Numbered from the stretch's first letter, positions 17,225-27,099 are shown. The stretch is DNA of 64,000 nucleotides from an uncultured bacterium (GCA_949283255.1 CASDRS010000003.1:1-64000); one strand, 5' to 3'. Numbers and translations are program-made. Notes: generated from the sequence alone by a model not told the origin.

Positions 17225-20200
17225 TATTTTTCGTCCTTTTTCTTGCCAAACTTATGGGCAGTAAATACCTTCAATTCTTCTATCATTACATAAAATGCCG
17301 GAACTAGGAAAGTCCCTATAAATGCAACAGCCATCATACCGCCCAAAACTGTCATACCAACAGAATTTCTGCTTGCAGCACCTGCGCCTGAAGCAAATAC
17401 CAAAGGCAGCAACCCTAAGATAAACGCTATATTCGTCATCATAACAGCTCTAAATCTCAATCTTGCAGCCTGCATAGCAGCATCCTTAATCGACAATCCC
17501 TGTTCATGGGCATCTTTTGCGAACTCAATAATCAAAATCGCCTGCTTAGTACTCAAACCAATCAACATAACAAGACCGATTTGAGAATAAATATCCAATG
17601 AATACCCTGATACATACTGGAAGAACAAAGCTCCTACCAATGCTACAGGAGATATCAAAAGTACAGCAACCGGCAACATCCAGCTTTCATACAATGCTAC
17701 AAGGAACAAATATACAAACACTAATGACATAGCCAAGATAGGTCCGATTTGACCGTTTGATTCTTGTTCTTGCAACGCACTGCCTGACCAAGCAAATCCC
17801 ATATCTTTCGGCAAAACTTTGTTAGAAATTTCTTCCATCTTAGCCATTGCCTGACCGGAACTTACACCACTTCTTGCCATACCGTTTATTGTAATTGCAG
17901 GGTACATATTAAATCTTGTCAAACTATAAGGTCCGACAATAGATCTAACCTTTACAACCGCAGATAGAGGAACCATTGTTCCCATATTATTTTTTACGAA
18001 TATTTTATCCAAATCCGAAGGTTTTTCTCTGAACGGAGCATCGGCCTGCAGGTAAACACGATATACACGACCATACTTGTTGAAATCGTTTATATAAGTT
18101 TTTCCGAAATATGCAGCAAGAGCATTATACACTTCAGAAATTTCAACGCTTTGAGCCATAGCTTTTGACGCATCGACATCTATCATCAACTGTGGCAAAT
18201 TCGCTGTATATGAAGAATAAACCATAGAGAAAGTTGAATCTTTATTTGCTTCCTGCATAAGTTTTACAGCTTCATCATAAAGTTGCTGCGGAGTTCTGTT
18301 ACCCTTATCAAGAAGTTGGTACTCAAAACCACCGAACATACCTAAACCTGAAATTGACGGAGGTGAGAACGATGCGATTGTAGCAGAAGGATACGTAGAA
18401 AATTCCTTCTGAATTCTTGACAGAATACTCTGCATCTGTAATTCTTTCTTTTTACGATGAGACCACTCATCCAACTCTGATACGATAAATGCTGTATTTT
18501 CACCCGAGAAACCTACCATTGTAATGGTATTTTTAATTCCAGGAATCTTTAACAATCTCTGCTCAACTTCTGTTGCAACAACATCGGTACGAGAAGCGGA
18601 TGACCCGTCAGGGAGCTGAATTTGAGTAAATATTGCACCCTTATCTTCTGTTGGCAAGAAGCCTGTCGGAATAATATTAAACATCCCGATAATGAATAAG
18701 ATGATAATACCGAATGTTGTAAGAGTCATTTTTGGTGAATTTATAAAGAATTTTGCGCCTTCCAAATACTTGTCACGAATACTGTTAAACCACTCATCAA
18801 ATTTCTGAATAAAAGCAAAATCGGCTTTTTCTTCACCGGATTTAAGAATCATCGTACACAAAGCAGGAGAAAGCGTTAACGCAACAACCGTAGACAAACC
18901 GATAGATGATGCGATACACAACGCAAACTGTCGGAACATCTGCCCTGTAATACCTGCCATAAATGATACCGGGACAAATACGGCCATCAATACAAGAGAT
19001 GTTGCAAGAACGGCACCAAATACTTCTATCATAGTAATTTCCGTAGCTTCTTTAGGTTCTTTCCCTTCTTGAATGTGACGTTGAGTATTTTCAAGAACAA
19101 CGATAGCATCATCAACAACCAGACCTACCGCCAGTACCAGACCAAACAAAATCAGCAAGTTCACGGAAAATCCGAGTATGTTCATAAATATAAACACACC
19201 AATCAAAGAAACAGGAATTGCGCATATTGGAATAAATGCTGCACGAGCCGTTCCCAAGAACAGGTAAGTTACAATACCTACCAACAATATTGCAAGCGCA
19301 ATAGCATTTATAACTTCTTTAATTGATTCACGAACAAACTCTGTTTCATCGTGCTGGATTTTATACTCAATACCTGTCGGAAATCCTTTTGAAAGTTCTG
19401 CCATTTTTTTCTGGATTTTGTTAGACAAATCAATAGCATTAGCTTCAGGAAGCTGTTGTACTGAAATAATTGCCGAATTTTTACCGCCAATACGAGAGAA
19501 GTAAGAATAACTTTCGGCACCAAGTTCAACTCTTGCGATATCTTTCAGTCTTATTTGTGAACCGTCAGGTTTTGAACGAACAATTATGTCTTCAAATTCT
19601 TCAGGAGTCTGCAATCTACCTTTTGTTCTCAGTGTCAACTTTATCAGCTGTTTGTTTTGCATTGGTTCAACACCCAAATCACCGGCTGGAGTTTGAGTAT
19701 TCTGAGCTTGAATTGCGGCACTAACCTCACTGACAGATACTCCCAAATTTGCCATCTTAGAAGCATCAAGCCATATTCTCATAGAATAATCCGAAGAACC
19801 GAATACTGAAATTGTACCAACACCTTTTATACGAGCCAATTCATCTTTTACATAAATTGATGCGTAGTTTGCAATATATAAAGAATCATAAGTCCCCGAA
19901 GGAGAGTTCAAAGAAATCATGACAATACCAGGGCCACCCGTAGACTTCTTTACGGAAAGCCCATATCTCTTAACCTCTTCAGGAAGACGAGGAGTAACCA
20001 ACTGCAACTGGTTCTGAACGTTTACAACCGCCATATCAGGGTCAGAACCGATATTGAAATACAAAGTTAACTTATAACTGCCGTTTTGAGAAGTCGAAGA
20101 CATATAAATCATATCTTCAACACCGTTCAGCTGTGCTTCAACAGGAGCCGCAACAGTAGCTTCTACTACGTCAGAACTTGCGCCTGCGTATGTCGCACTA

Positions 20201-20349
20201 ACAACTACCTGCGGAGGTGTAATTGACGGATATTCTTCCAATGGCAGCTGGGTTAACAGCAACATGCCGGCCAGCATAATAACCAATGAAATTACTATTG
20301 CAAGCTTTGGGCGTTTTATAAATAAGTTACCTTGTTTTTGTTCACTCAT
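17224..20349 (-). CDS. acrB: RND efflux transporter, HAE1 (AcrB) family
   Basis: Proton-driven inner-membrane pump of 1041 aa, the expected length for AcrB/MexB. The N-terminus FIKRPKLAIVISLVIMLAG and PLEEYPSITPPQVVVSATY are diagnostic. Transmembrane helix 4 carries LVLAVGLVVDDAIVVLEN with the Asp pair used for proton relay. The second half repeats the fold (FVYLFLVALYESW, IGLVMLIGLSTKQAILIIEF). It belongs to an operon with the membrane fusion protein upstream (30-bp gap) and TolC downstream (1-bp overlap). Drug, bile salt or solvent export is expected; the substrate cannot be read from sequence. Confidence 0.96.
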   Translation of the reverse strand: MSEQKQGNLFIKRPKLAIVISLVIMLAGMLLLTQLPLEEYPSITPPQVVVSATYAGASSDVVEATVAAPVEAQLNGVEDMIYMSSTSQNGSYKLTLYFNIGSDPDMAVVNVQNQLQLVTPRLPEEVKRYGLSVKKSTGGPGIVMISLNSPSGTYDSLYIANYASIYVKDELARIKGVGTISVFGSSDYSMRIWLDASKMANLGVSVSEVSAAIQAQNTQTPAGDLGVEPMQNKQLIKLTLRTKGRLQTPEEFEDIIVRSKPDGSQIRLKDIARVELGAESYSYFSRIGGKNSAIISVQQLPEANAIDLSNKIQKKMAELSKGFPTGIEYKIQHDETEFVRESIKEVINAIALAILLVGIVTYLFLGTARAAFIPICAIPVSLIGVFIFMNILGFSVNLLILFGLVLAVGLVVDDAIVVLENTQRHIQEGKEPKEATEITMIEVFGAVLATSLVLMAVFVPVSFMAGITGQMFRQFALCIASSIGLSTVVALTLSPALCTMILKSGEEKADFAFIQKFDEWFNSIRDKYLEGAKFFINSPKMTLTTFGIIILFIIGMFNIIPTGFLPTEDKGAIFTQIQLPDGSSASRTDVVATEVEQRLLKIPGIKNTITMVGFSGENTAFIVSELDEWSHRKKKELQMQSILSRIQKEFSTYPSATIASFSPPSISGLGMFGGFEYQLLDKGNRTPQQLYDEAVKLMQEANKDSTFSMVYSSYTANLPQLMIDVDASKAMAQSVEISEVYNALAAYFGKTYINDFNKYGRVYRVYLQADAPFREKPSDLDKIFVKNNMGTMVPLSAVVKVRSIVGPYSLTRFNMYPAITINGMARSGVSSGQAMAKMEEISNKVLPKDMGFAWSGSALQEQESNGQIGPILAMSLVFVYLFLVALYESWMLPVAVLLISPVALVGALFFQYVSGYSLDIYSQIGLVMLIGLSTKQAILIIEFAKDAHEQGLSIKDAAMQAARLRFRAVMMTNIAFILGLLPLVFASGAGAASRNSVGMTVLGGMMAVAFIGTFLVPAFYVMIEELKVFTAHKFGKKKDEK

Positions 20350-20379
20350 ATATCAATTCCTTTTGTATGCCGATAAAAT

Positions 20380-21519
20380 TTATTTTTCAGTTTTAGCGTC
20401 CTGCATTTTGATTGTAATAGGCTGATTTGGGGTAATTTTTTGTAATCCGTCTACTACAATTCTATCGCCTGTTTTAACTCCGCTTTTAATTATCCAATTC
20501 TGACCGTATTGCCCGTCAACTTTTATATATACAAGCTGCGGAAGATCATTTTCATCAATTTTATACACATATTTTCCTGCCTGATTTTCCTGAACAGCTG
20601 TCAGCGGAACTATCGGAGTTTTTACAGGGTTGTTGGAATACAATTTTACGGTTACAAATTCACCGTGTAAAAGCTGGTTATTAGGGTTTTTAAATGTAGC
20701 TCTCATAGTAACAGTACCTGTTGATTGGTCAATTTTGTTATCTTGAAAGTCTTGTACACCATCATAAGCGTATTTTTGTCCGTTTGAGAAATACACTTCA
20801 ACTTTTCTGTTTTTGTTATTTGCCTGATCTGCGTTTGAAAGAGCAGTAAAGTCGTTAGAATCCAATGGGAATGTAATATATATAGGATCCACACTGTTGA
20901 TTGTTGTTAATGCTCCTGATGAAGGGGTTACATAGTTCCCTAAAGTAACACTGATAATACCGACTTGACCGTTTACAGGAGCTTTGACCATAGTATAGCT
21001 TAAATTTCTGTTACTATCGCTATATCTTGCCTGCGCAGATGCCAATTGAGCTTTTAGTGAATCTCTTTGAGATAAAATATTATCATATTGAGCTTTTGCT
21101 ATGTAATCTTTTTTCACAAGTTCCTCAGCACGAGCAAGCTGTTTTTCTGCATAAGCCAATTGAGCTCTTAAGTTTGCAACATCAGCTTTTGCAACCTTTG
21201 AAGCATTTGAATACTCTGCAGGCTCAATCTCAAATAAAGTCTGACCTGCTCTTACGTAATCGCCTTCTTTAAAAAAGCTCTTTTGTAAATAACCTTCTAT
21301 ACGAGCCATTACGTTAACTCTATATTTTGAAGTAACTCTTCCCGGAGCCTCATAGCTTCTTATTATACTTGCTTCCTGAACCTCTTGTACTGTTACTTCC
21401 GGAGCTTTTTGATTTTTCATTGCTTTGGTTGATTTTGACTGATCATACCAAGAATAAACATATCTAAAAGCTATAGCTGCAATAATTATAGATAAAATTA
21501 TTATAATTTTTTTCTTCAT
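20380..21519 (-). CDS. acrA: RND efflux membrane fusion protein (AcrA family)
   Basis: Periplasmic adaptor linking AcrB to TolC, 379 aa. It has an N-terminal membrane anchor (about 3-22, IIIILSIIIAAIAFRYV) without a lipobox Cys, a lipoyl/biotinyl hairpin half (EGDYVRAGQTLFEIEP), a coiled-coil hairpin (about 95-165, ANLRAQLAYAEKQLARAEEL), a second lipoyl half (VKAPVNGQVGI) and the beta-barrel and membrane-proximal domains. The start follows a GGGGAG ribosome binding site. A promoter is proposed at 21553-21580. No dedicated local repressor gene is adjacent. Confidence 0.94.
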   Translation of the reverse strand: MKKKIIIILSIIIAAIAFRYVYSWYDQSKSTKAMKNQKAPEVTVQEVQEASIIRSYEAPGRVTSKYRVNVMARIEGYLQKSFFKEGDYVRAGQTLFEIEPAEYSNASKVAKADVANLRAQLAYAEKQLARAEELVKKDYIAKAQYDNILSQRDSLKAQLASAQARYSDSNRNLSYTMVKAPVNGQVGIISVTLGNYVTPSSGALTTINSVDPIYITFPLDSNDFTALSNADQANNKNRKVEVYFSNGQKYAYDGVQDFQDNKIDQSTGTVTMRATFKNPNNQLLHGEFVTVKLYSNNPVKTPIVPLTAVQENQAGKYVYKIDENDLPQLVYIKVDGQYGQNWIIKSGVKTGDRIVVDGLQKITPNQPITIKMQDAKTEK

Positions 21520-21552
21520 AGCTCTCCCCTAATCATTTTGAGTTATAATTTA

Positions 21553-21580
21553 ATGGTACCGCGAACTTAGAGTCTGTCAA
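21553..21580 (-). promoter_or_regulatory. Candidate sigma-70 promoter of the acrA-acrB-tolC operon
   Basis: On the minus strand TTGACA (21575-21580) is followed after 16 bp by TACCAT (21553-21558). The GGTACC palindrome overlaps the -10 and may be part of an operator. Confidence 0.4.
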
Positions 21581-21705
21581 TCTTTTAACACTATTCTCAT
21601 GGGTAATATTTTACGGTAGCATTTGCAACCTGTATTATATTATGTAGCAAATTTAATTGTCAAGAATTTGGACAAATTACATTGTTATGTTATAAAAAAA
21701 TTATT

Positions 21706-22257
21706 ATGCTTAAACGGTATGAAAAATTTCTCAATGATTTTGATAACAAGTTTGCAGAATACACTAACAATCAGCGCCAATATATAAAATGTCAAAAAGG
21801 CTGCACTGATTGCTGTGAAATAGGAGAATACCCATTTTCGAGACTCGAGGCAGAATACTTAATGAGAGGATTTTTGGCCCTGCCTAATGAGACTAAAAAA
21901 ATTATTAAAAATAACATCTCAAAACTGCTTGAAGAAAAAAGATTATCAAAAAAAGAAAGATTTACATACCGTTGTCCTTTTTTGATAAACGGCTTATGCT
22001 CAGTATACAAATATAGAGGCTTAACCTGTCGCGTATTTGGGCTTGCATATCTTGATAACGGCGTTATCAAATTGCCTGAATGCGCAAACTTTGGCTTAAA
22101 CTACAGTAACGTTTATGATAAACAAACTAAAACCATAAACCTCTCAAACCCGATACAAGAACCGCTCAAAATTGATACAATCCTAAGAAGTCCGCTCGCT
22201 GAGAGTTATGAATTGGAATGCGGAGAAATTCGTCCTCTTATAAATTGGTTTAGTTAA
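21706..22257 (+). CDS. YkgJ-family zinc/iron-chelating cysteine cluster protein
   Basis: Predicted metal-binding protein of 183 aa. The Cys pattern is the family hallmark: KCQKGCTDCCEIG near the N-terminus, then RCPFL, GLCSVYKYRGLTCRVFG in the middle. The function is not established; family members are proposed to bind Fe-S or zinc. The frame extends upstream to a TTG at 21682, but the ATG at 21706 is preferred. No good Shine-Dalgarno is seen. The last 8 bases overlap the convergent lpd gene. Confidence 0.85.
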   Translation: MLKRYEKFLNDFDNKFAEYTNNQRQYIKCQKGCTDCCEIGEYPFSRLEAEYLMRGFLALPNETKKIIKNNISKLLEEKRLSKKERFTYRCPFLINGLCSVYKYRGLTCRVFGLAYLDNGVIKLPECANFGLNYSNVYDKQTKTINLSNPIQEPLKIDTILRSPLAESYELECGEIRPLINWFS

Positions 22258-23497
22258 GATTAAATAATGCCTCGAAAATTCCCTCAGAATAAGTCGGATG
22301 AGCAAAACAAATTTCTTTTAACTTGTCTGCACTAATCCCATTTTGAGCTACAATGATAAGCTCTTGAATAAGAGAAGAAGCTTCTTTTGAAATAATGTGC
22401 ACTCCGACAATTTGATTATCTTGAGTCAAAATTTTTATAAACCCGTCAACAGCATTATCGCACTGAGATTTTCCAAGAGCAGAAATCAAGAGGTTTGACT
22501 TCTTATAACTTCCCTGCTCTAAATCCTGTTCTCTCTTTCCAAACCAAGCAATCTCAGGATTTCCGTATACAACTGACGGTACAAAATTTTTGTCAAACGG
22601 AATTTCATCAATAACTTCAACAGCCTGCTTTATAGCATAATGCGCAAGCTGAATTTCGCAACAAACATCGCCGATATAATTAACACCCTCAATACAATCT
22701 TTGTTTTTAACCTCACGCCCGACAGCCACGAGAACCTTTTCAGCCTCTAAGACCTCACCGTTTGATAAATAAACAATACAGCTTTCAGCATTTTCAATCC
22801 TGTCAACTCCAATGCCTTTAAAGAATTTTATTTTTTTAAGTTTAAACAACCTCTCTATGCGCTTTGCTACATCAATATCAGCCATAGGCAAAAGATTTTC
22901 TGCAGCCTCAACAACAGTAACCTCTACCCCAAAACCTGAAAATATCCTTGCCCACTCAATTCCAATAGCACCTGAGCCGACAATCACAATATTTTTAGGC
23001 AGCTCAGTGAGGTTCAAAACATCATCCGAGCTCAAAATTTTCTCATGGTCAAATTCCATTCCCCGAATAATTTTCGGCTCCGACCCTGTGGCACATATTA
23101 TTTTATCAAAATGATACTCTTCACCGTTGGCTAAAACAGTATTTTTATCTGCAATTTCAGCTTTAGCATTAACAACAACAATCTTGCTGTTTTTAATCAT
23201 AAGTTCCAAAGATTTTCGAAGCTTTGCCACAATTTGATTTTTTCTCTCAATGACTTTGCCAAAATCAACTTTTGCACCATCAACTTCAATCCCAAGTTCC
23301 TGTGCTGTGCGAATCTCTTCAAATACCTCTGCACTGTGCAAAATTGCTTTTGTCGGAATACAACCTCTATTCAAGCATACTCCACCTACAGCATCTTTCT
23401 CAAATAAAACTACACTAAAGCCCCTCTTTGCCGCATGCAAAGCCGCAGTATATCCTGCAGGGCCTGCACCGACAATTCCAATATTATAATTCATCAA
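22250..23497 (-). CDS. lpd: Dihydrolipoamide dehydrogenase-like flavoprotein, short form
   Basis: FAD-dependent pyridine nucleotide-disulfide oxidoreductase that would reoxidise lipoyl groups with NAD+. FAD motif GAGPAGYTAALHAAK (10-24) and the redox disulfide GGVCLNRGCIPTKA (about 39-52) are intact. The NAD motif is VGSGAIGIEWA, and the C-terminal HPTYSEGIFEA carries the His base. At 415 aa it is about 45 residues shorter than usual. The missing part falls between VAVGREV and YIGDV, where the FAD/NAD-domain linker normally is. lipA lies 430 bp away and a LipM-type transferase is in the same window, which supports a lipoylated complex (pyruvate dehydrogenase or glycine cleavage) in the cell. 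Confidence 0.85.
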   Translation of the reverse strand: MMNYNIGIVGAGPAGYTAALHAAKRGFSVVLFEKDAVGGVCLNRGCIPTKAILHSAEVFEEIRTAQELGIEVDGAKVDFGKVIERKNQIVAKLRKSLELMIKNSKIVVVNAKAEIADKNTVLANGEEYHFDKIICATGSEPKIIRGMEFDHEKILSSDDVLNLTELPKNIVIVGSGAIGIEWARIFSGFGVEVTVVEAAENLLPMADIDVAKRIERLFKLKKIKFFKGIGVDRIENAESCIVYLSNGEVLEAEKVLVAVGREVKNKDCIEGVNYIGDVCCEIQLAHYAIKQAVEVIDEIPFDKNFVPSVVYGNPEIAWFGKREQDLEQGSYKKSNLLISALGKSQCDNAVDGFIKILTQDNQIVGVHIISKEASSLIQELIIVAQNGISADKLKEICFAHPTYSEGIFEALFNLN

Positions 23498-23528
23498 ACC
23501 TCGTAATATCTAAACTAAAATTCTTTGA

Positions 23529-23834
23529 CTAAAATCTTTTTGTACTACTGCCTTCAGAAGAAAATCCCGAGCCAAAGTTAACTCTTCCAAAATTCCAATA
23601 AGAATTAGGGTCATTTCTCTGAGTACCGATACGTAATTTTCTTGTTTTTTCAGTCTTCGAAGAAACGGTAACCTCTTGTGAATTATTAGAAGAATTTTGA
23701 GTAACATAAGTAGCATTAGGATCCATAGGCTGAGTAGCCGATGAAGCCGATGTTGGAGAATATAAAATAGTTCCGCCGGCAAATGCAGCAGGAGCGAAAC
23801 ATAATATACTTAAAATAATAGCTATTTTTTTCAT
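23529..23834 (-). CDS. Small hypothetical secreted protein
   Basis: Protein of about 101 aa with a clear Sec signal peptide (MKKIAIILSILCFAPAAFAG, cleavage after AFA). The mature part is Ser/Thr/Asn-rich and ends in YWNFGRVNFGSGFSSEGS, which looks disordered. The start is placed at 23832-23834 because AGGAG lies eight bases upstream and the signal peptide begins there; the open frame runs 11 codons further. No family recognised. Confidence 0.6.
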   Translation of the reverse strand: MKKIAIILSILCFAPAAFAGGTILYSPTSASSATQPMDPNATYVTQNSSNNSQEVTVSSKTEKTRKLRIGTQRNDPNSYWNFGRVNFGSGFSSEGSSTKRF

Positions 23835-23923
23835 TTCAGGAATCTCCTTTGTACTTTCATTATACAATTATTTAAAGGAATTTCAAGACTGAATATTGAC
23901 AACATGTTACTAAATCTTAACAA

Positions 23924-24802
23924 ATGTGTCTTTATTTGACACGGTTTTATAATAAAAATATGCAACGAAGATTACCTGAATATTTAAAACGACCGATAAT
24001 AAATACAGACAGCACAAGGAATGTCAGACGAATTTTAAAGAATCATTGCCTAAGCACAGTGTGTGAAAATGCAAGATGTCCTAATAAAAACGAATGCTAC
24101 ACCAAAAATACAGCAACTTTTTTAATTATGGGAGACGTATGTACAAGAAATTGCAGATACTGCAATATCTCTTGTGAAAAACCGCTTCCGCTTGATAAAG
24201 ATGAACCGCTCCACGTAGCGCAAGCAGTTAAGGATTTAGGTCTAAAATATGCAGTTATAACTTCCGTCACTCGAGATGACTTACCTGACGGCGGAGCTGA
24301 ACACTTTGCAAATTGTATTTATGAAATCAGGAAGCTCATGCCTGACACTAAAATAGAAATCTTAACTCCTGATTTCAAAGGAGATGCAAACGCCCTAAAC
24401 ACAATAATTGTTGCAAACCCTGACGTATTCAACCACAACATCGAAACGGTCAGTTCGCTATTTAAAACAGCACGCCCGCAAGGGAATTACGAACAATCTT
24501 TAAATGTCTTGAAATACATAAAAGCTAACAGCAAAATCCCAACAAAATCAGGTCTTATGGTAGGACTTGGCGAAGGGTTTGAACAAATAGAGGAAACCCT
24601 AACCGATCTTAAAAATGCGGGATGTGATATCTTAACTATCGGTCAGTACATCCAGCCTTCCAAAGCTCATCTTGAAGTCGCCAAATACTATACTCTTGAA
24701 GAGTTTGAGGAATTACAACAACTTGCTAAAAAAATCGGGTTTAAGCATTATCAAATCAATCCGCTTGTAAGAAGTTCCTATAGAGCTGCCGATATGGTTT
24801 AG
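23924..24802 (+). CDS. lipA: Lipoyl synthase
   Basis: Radical SAM enzyme that inserts two sulfurs into protein-bound octanoyl groups. The auxiliary [4Fe-4S] cluster motif CENARCPNKNEC and the radical SAM motif CTRNCRYC are complete, and the C-terminal VRSSYRA that provides a Ser ligand is present (LVRSSYRAADMV). It is 292 aa from the first ATG. The ATG at 23960 (MQRRLPEYLKRP) is an equally good start and matches the usual LipA N-terminus. Its stop overlaps the stop of the convergent HD-domain gene by 4 bases. Confidence 0.95.
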   Translation: MCLYLTRFYNKNMQRRLPEYLKRPIINTDSTRNVRRILKNHCLSTVCENARCPNKNECYTKNTATFLIMGDVCTRNCRYCNISCEKPLPLDKDEPLHVAQAVKDLGLKYAVITSVTRDDLPDGGAEHFANCIYEIRKLMPDTKIEILTPDFKGDANALNTIIVANPDVFNHNIETVSSLFKTARPQGNYEQSLNVLKYIKANSKIPTKSGLMVGLGEGFEQIEETLTDLKNAGCDILTIGQYIQPSKAHLEVAKYYTLEEFEELQQLAKKIGFKHYQINPLVRSSYRAADMV

Positions 24803-25860
24803 TGAGGCCTAATTTGAGCCATTTTTGCGGCAAATTCTTTATCAAACTCTGCCTGTGTTAATACTTTTTGCGGGTTCATTCTCATCAAATGGAACATCGG
24901 ATGTACACCTTCAAAATCACCTTTAGCTAGCATTTTAGCTATATTTAAATCCTCTTCTGTCTTGAAAATTTTCGCAACTTCGTCTGCGCTAAGTTTCCCT
25001 GTATTATATTTTTCAAACCAGTGGTGATGTTCAACCTGATTAAGAACACGTTCTTTTATTGTATGAGAAAAATTATAATTATTTAAGAGCAATTCAGCTT
25101 CTCTGCGGCTATCTATAGCGTGTCCAGGAGTTATAATATTACCTTTTTTGCCAAAATCATGCATTAGAGCCGTCAGCTTTAGGACTTTTCGTCCATCGTC
25201 GGATAAATTTTTGTATAGCGGGTTATTCATCGCACTTTGCAATACTTTTAATGAATGAACATCTACAGAATAAACATGAGTTTTGTGCTGAACTTTCCCT
25301 ATTGTCATATTAAATTCAGGAAACTCTTTTATTATAGAATCCAATGCCTGCTTGGTATCTGCATCTTTTACAACAGCTTCGTTTTGTTTGTAGAATTTTT
25401 CAATTAAACTTTTTATCTGCTTTTCCGGAACTGTTCTACATTCCCCGACAACCAGATTTGGAATTCCGTCAATATCATCGGCCCCGATTTTTAAATTAAA
25501 TTTTGCCAAGAGTTTTTTTTGCTCATCAATCGGCTTGTCTGCCAGAGTATTTGATATATCTTGGATAAATTGCTTACGCGGATATTTCAAAGGGATACCC
25601 TCTTTGCCGAACTGCCCGAAATCAAAAGTTCTAAAAACTTTTTCAATTTTAGGGTTGCTGCCGTCCAAAAAAGTATTTAGTAATGTTTTGTTTCCCGTTA
25701 AAACCACACTATCTCCGGAACTTTTAACTATTCCATCAAGAATCTTACCACGAAAAGCTGGTGGAGTCGAAACTGCTGAAGACACTGCTATTCTGTTTTT
25801 TGCAGCATTACAATTTATAATCCGCTTTAAAAATCCTATCGCGCCATTAATTTTTATCAT
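24799..25860 (-). CDS. HD-domain protein, putative phosphohydrolase
   Basis: Protein of 353 aa. The C-terminal half contains an HD phosphohydrolase core: DVHSLKVL (His202), ALMHDFGKKG (His234-Asp235), GHAIDSRREAELLL and then a His cluster EHHHWF near 277-282. This is the arrangement seen in HD domains of tRNA nucleotidyltransferases and nucleotide hydrolases. The N-terminal 160 residues are not recognised; they begin with a basic amphipathic segment and contain PPAFRGKI at 33-40. The promoter region carries CAATTTTTT-N23-TATAGGGGAAAT, shared exactly with the gene at 29824. Substrate unknown. Confidence 0.7.
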   Translation of the reverse strand: MIKINGAIGFLKRIINCNAAKNRIAVSSAVSTPPAFRGKILDGIVKSSGDSVVLTGNKTLLNTFLDGSNPKIEKVFRTFDFGQFGKEGIPLKYPRKQFIQDISNTLADKPIDEQKKLLAKFNLKIGADDIDGIPNLVVGECRTVPEKQIKSLIEKFYKQNEAVVKDADTKQALDSIIKEFPEFNMTIGKVQHKTHVYSVDVHSLKVLQSAMNNPLYKNLSDDGRKVLKLTALMHDFGKKGNIITPGHAIDSRREAELLLNNYNFSHTIKERVLNQVEHHHWFEKYNTGKLSADEVAKIFKTEEDLNIAKMLAKGDFEGVHPMFHLMRMNPQKVLTQAEFDKEFAAKMAQIRPH

Positions 25861-25872
25861 TATTATACCCTT

Positions 25873-25916
25873 ATTTCCCCTATATATTAATAAAAAATTT
25901 TTTACTCAAAAAATTG
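25873..25916 (-). promoter_or_regulatory. Upstream element CAATTTTTT-N23-TATAGGGGAAAT (copy 1)
   Basis: Read on the minus strand, CAATTTTTT (25908-25916) and TATAGGGGAAAT (25873-25884) are separated by 23 bases. The same two blocks at the same spacing precede the gene starting at 31398. TATA may be part of a -10 and GGGG close to the transcript start; this is inferred. Confidence 0.5.
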
Positions 25917-25939
25917 TCCTACTTTTCTAATTTACTTTA

Positions 25940-27070
25940 CTACAAACTTCCACTAAACAAACTGCCAAGTTTTCCGTTTGTAATCTTGTTTACAAATTCC
26001 ATTATATCTTTGGAGTATTTATCCCCCGAAAGCAAACCTCTTATAACTTCAGCAAGACATTCTTCCGCATTTGTTTCAGCATAATCAGAAACCTTCTCAA
26101 CGATATTGTATTTACCCACCAATGATTGCGGATTGGTAAAATCAGCCATTTCTTGCGGGGTAATTTGTCTGCTGTGCCAGTTATGCCCCAATTCATGAAA
26201 TAAATCACTCTCAAATCCGACTGCTCTTTTGGTTTGGATGTGTGGCTCAAAAGCTATATTGTGTTTAAGTTTTAGATTTAACAAATATGGTCTGACACCG
26301 TTCTGAAAATCACCCAGTAATATATTGTCTAAATCTGCTGTTATTCCTGCATTTTTGCCGTATGCTTTGCGTAAAACATCATCACTGAAAATTTCATACA
26401 CCAAACGATTTTCCATTTCCTGCCCATGAAATAATAATGACGTGAAATCCTGTTTTGCTTTTACGGTTAACTTATTCTGCTGAGATAAACGATAATAACG
26501 ATTGAGTGTATCTTCATATTTGTATTTACATAAAAGATTTATTCTGTCAAAATTGTTTTTATCTTTTGTAACTTGTCCGTTCTTTTTGTATTTTTCTGCA
26601 AATTGTGTGATTGTATCGTCAAGTATATCATAGTTATTCTTGTTTAAAATAAGAGTCCTTTCCACATACTTATTATCCGCTATATCATAATACATGAGCA
26701 TATCACTCATTGGAACTTCAATACCTTCCGCAGCTCTTACCTGGGCAAAAACAACATTATCAGGAACAGTGATTTTACCACGGGTTTGATTAATTGCTCG
26801 AGTTATACTTAAATTGACCTGATTAGCAATATCAAGGGCTCCTACATCAAACTCTTTTATTTTTAGAATATTTTGGGCATAATTTACAGCTTCTTCCATG
26901 GAATTAGCTTTTTTATATTTAATCGGCTCAAATACATCAGTTTTTGGAGCTTTCAACAATTTATTTTCTGCTCCTGCCGCAGTATATTTCCCAGCTTTCT
27001 GTAAAACTCGGCCTCCGGCATTTAAAATGCCAAGTGTTGGATTTTGTAATATTTTATTGACTAATACCAT
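25940..27070 (-). CDS. Putative HExxH metallopeptidase, toxin/effector-like
   Basis: Protein of 376 aa with FHELGHNWH (HELGH at 292-296), the zincin motif, followed 35-40 residues later by SDYAETNAEECLAEVI (328-343). That spacing and sequence match the third-ligand motif (E-x-x-A-E after a YA-x-x-N segment) found in many secreted metallopeptidases of bacteria and phages, so an active zinc peptidase is likely. The first 45 residues are basic and amphipathic with no Sec signal. It is located between the HD-domain gene and gyrA on the minus strand, downstream of the gyrA terminator region in opposite sense of a leader. The natural substrate and export route are unknown. Confidence 0.65.
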   Translation of the reverse strand: MVLVNKILQNPTLGILNAGGRVLQKAGKYTAAGAENKLLKAPKTDVFEPIKYKKANSMEEAVNYAQNILKIKEFDVGALDIANQVNLSITRAINQTRGKITVPDNVVFAQVRAAEGIEVPMSDMLMYYDIADNKYVERTLILNKNNYDILDDTITQFAEKYKKNGQVTKDKNNFDRINLLCKYKYEDTLNRYYRLSQQNKLTVKAKQDFTSLLFHGQEMENRLVYEIFSDDVLRKAYGKNAGITADLDNILLGDFQNGVRPYLLNLKLKHNIAFEPHIQTKRAVGFESDLFHELGHNWHSRQITPQEMADFTNPQSLVGKYNIVEKVSDYAETNAEECLAEVIRGLLSGDKYSKDIMEFVNKITNGKLGSLFSGSL

Positions 27071-27099
27071 AAAAGTATCTATCCTTATCTGTCACAAAT

